DNA of 26,865 bases from Flavobacteriaceae bacterium. Lineage in GTDB: Bacteria > Bacteroidota > Bacteroidia > Flavobacteriales > Flavobacteriaceae. The DNA is taken from contig JAENXB010000006.1 in NCBI GenBank assembly GCA_016649785.1, positions 1 through 26,865 of the forward strand, written 5' to 3'. A program made the position numbers and the translations under genes. Within the stretch, counting starts at the first letter, position 1. The number at the start of each line of letters is the position of its first letter. Of the stretch, positions 26,018 to 26,865 are shown in pieces. The notes below the pieces were generated by a model. That model was not told the DNA's origin. It saw only the letters and a program-made list of their open reading frames with translations, and made no database searches.

Positions 26018-26031
26018 TTTAATCGATTAAA
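26018..26031. promoter_or_regulatory. LacI-type operator at the regulator's own start
   Basis: TTTAATCGATTAAA, a perfect 14-bp palindrome, lies 2 bases upstream of the lacI start codon and downstream of a TAATTTTG box, so it covers the translation-initiation region. This suggests negative autoregulation. Confidence 0.72.
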
Positions 26032-26036
26032 GAATT

Positions 26037-26044
26037 CAAAATTA
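26037..26044 (-). promoter_or_regulatory. candidate -7 promoter box of the lacI gene
   Basis: The minus strand reads TAATTTTG (TAnnTTTG). A TTTG that could serve as the -33 element lies about 24 bases upstream, slightly longer than the usual 19-21 spacing. Confidence 0.35.
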
Positions 26045-26162
26045 AAGAAAAATAACTTTTAAATTACACAAAAGTTATTATTTTGGTTGGGATATTTTTT
26101 TTATTTCCAAATCTCCTAAATATTTCCCCATTATGTTAAGATACGAGAAATCATCATATTGA

Positions 26163-26499
26163 AAAAAAAATGGGCTTTCTAATAGTAGAATATTCCAAAA
26201 CCTTGGCAAATCATGGAAAAATATAATAAAATATCTTACTGTTCTTGAGGCATCCGACTTTGACTACAATTATTTGTTTGAGCTTTTTGATTTTCAGGAT
26301 ACTGTTCCTCCTGGGACTGGGATTCCATTTACCGTGAAATATATGCTTTTTAAAACCCCTTGGTGTTACCCGACATCACTATTGTGAAACCTATATGCAA
26401 AAACATCCTGAAGGCATTATGTACAGCCGATTTTGTTTTCACAGCAGCAGATGGAACCAGAAGTCTGAAAGGTATATGCCCATTATGACACTTCAATAA
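26163..26499 (+). pseudogene. IS21-family istA transposase remnant (frameshifted)
   Basis: Two overlapping plus-strand frames without good starts read like the N-terminal half of an IS21 IstA. The first (26163-26387) has NIIKYLTVLEASDFDYNYLF, recalling the helix-turn-helix end 'SRNTVKKYL'. The second (26359-26499) has GVTRHHYCETYMQKHPEGI then MYSRFCFHSSRW, matching the IstA pattern GVT..L..EY...P.GY.YSQFC..+.+W. A DWDSIYREIYAF stretch in a third frame links them. The DDE catalytic domain and istB are absent. It is therefore a dead fragment with at least two frameshifts. Confidence 0.5.
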
Positions 26500-26552
26500 T
26501 GCCTGCAAGTCCTTTAGGACCTAAAGATTATGTACACGATTATATTATGTAA
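26469..26552 (+). pseudogene. 3'-terminal coding fragment ending at the hairpin
   Basis: A plus-strand frame of 27 codons (MPASPLGPKDYVHDYIM, then TAA at 26550-26552) runs directly into the left arm of the inverted repeat. Another frame in this stretch belongs to the istA remnant, so this may be the tail of a gene into which the element inserted. The family is not recognised. Confidence 0.3.
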
Positions 26553-26611
26553 AAAAACTGACGTATCAACCTTATATGACAGGTTGATACGTCAGTTTTT
26601 TTACATAATAT
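26542..26611. terminator. 31-bp perfect inverted repeat, probable bidirectional terminator
   Basis: Arms 26542-26572 and 26581-26611 are perfectly complementary over 31 bp with an 8-nt loop. The core CTGACGTATCAACCT is flanked by A7 on the left and T7 on the right, so either strand yields a stem followed by a U-run. A plus-strand reading frame stops at 26552 and a minus-strand one at 26616, as expected of a terminator between convergent genes. An alternative is the fused ends of a mobile element. Confidence 0.6.
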
Positions 26612-26865
26612 TCTTCTATTTCCCTAAGCTTTCAAGCCACTCCGGGAAGCACTTTTTTGCCTGAGTCCGCCGGATCTCAACTCCTATCACGCTAAGTACT
26701 TGCCGGGACCGGTTAGAACTTCACCCTGCCAATTGATTCACCTTCCAAACCCATTGCGCCATTTACCATTTTTTGAGGAAAGCAAAGGTCCGGAATTTAG
26801 AAATTAGCCGGCCTTGTAAACGTTCCTTCCCAAAAGTCGGGATTTTCTGGCGGCCTATCCTAATT
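26612..26865. other. higher-GC right edge with a short minus-strand coding-like tail
   Basis: No intact gene is visible. A minus-strand frame at 26616-26720 (34 residues, ending RRTQAKKCFPEWLESLGK then TAG) could be the end of a gene; further upstream on the same strand only short interrupted frames appear. The base composition is clearly richer in G and C than the PUL, suggesting different ancestry. Confidence 0.3.

Noticed and set aside
1..26865. CRISPR arrays, tRNA or rRNA genes, riboswitches
   Set aside because: No regularly spaced repeats, clover-leaf tRNA, rRNA segment or known riboswitch core was recognised by eye on either strand.

Overview
The window is a low-GC polysaccharide utilization locus (PUL) from a member of the Bacteroidota, most likely a flavobacterium. 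The evidence is a SusC/SusD pair, TAnnTTTG-type promoter boxes, lipoproteins of the Bacteroidota type, and protein families that normally travel with SusCD. All intact genes lie on the minus strand, so transcription runs from high to low coordinates.

Layout in transcription order. A LacI-family regulator (26015-24993) has its own palindromic operator touching its start codon. Next comes a long run: a GH172 (DUF2961) enzyme, a lipoprotein resembling DUF6786, an L-fucose/D-arabinose isomerase (FucI), a FucP-type sugar:H+ symporter, an AraB-type ribulokinase, two more GH172 enzymes (one long and divergent) and an unrecognised secreted 365-residue protein. After a 383-bp gap holding two more operators come SusC, SusD, a small FN3-like lipoprotein and a GH116 glycosidase with a twin-arginine-like signal. 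The distal part is scarred. It holds a SlyD-like FKBP, a sodium:solute symporter remnant, an intact TalC-type transaldolase, the first ~23 codons of a transketolase fused to debris that resembles a DUF4185 propeller, and finally a 714-residue putative lipoprotein of unknown activity. Both window edges look like mobile-element debris, with an IS21 istA remnant and a 31-bp perfect inverted repeat on the right.

Interpretation. FucI, AraB and FucP occur together without FucA, FucK, AraA or AraD. The simplest chemistry this supports is D-arabinose to D-ribulose to D-ribulose 5-phosphate, which enters the pentose phosphate pathway directly; transaldolase and a former transketolase sit downstream. 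GH172 and GH116 are the families in which exo-alpha- and exo-beta-D-arabinofuranosidases acting on mycobacterial arabinogalactan/lipoarabinomannan have been described. The best reading is a D-arabinan (D-arabinofuranose glycan) utilization locus under one LacI regulator with operator TTTAAWCGATTAAA, found at five places. The sugar assignment is inference from gene combination. The gene families themselves are read directly from sequence.
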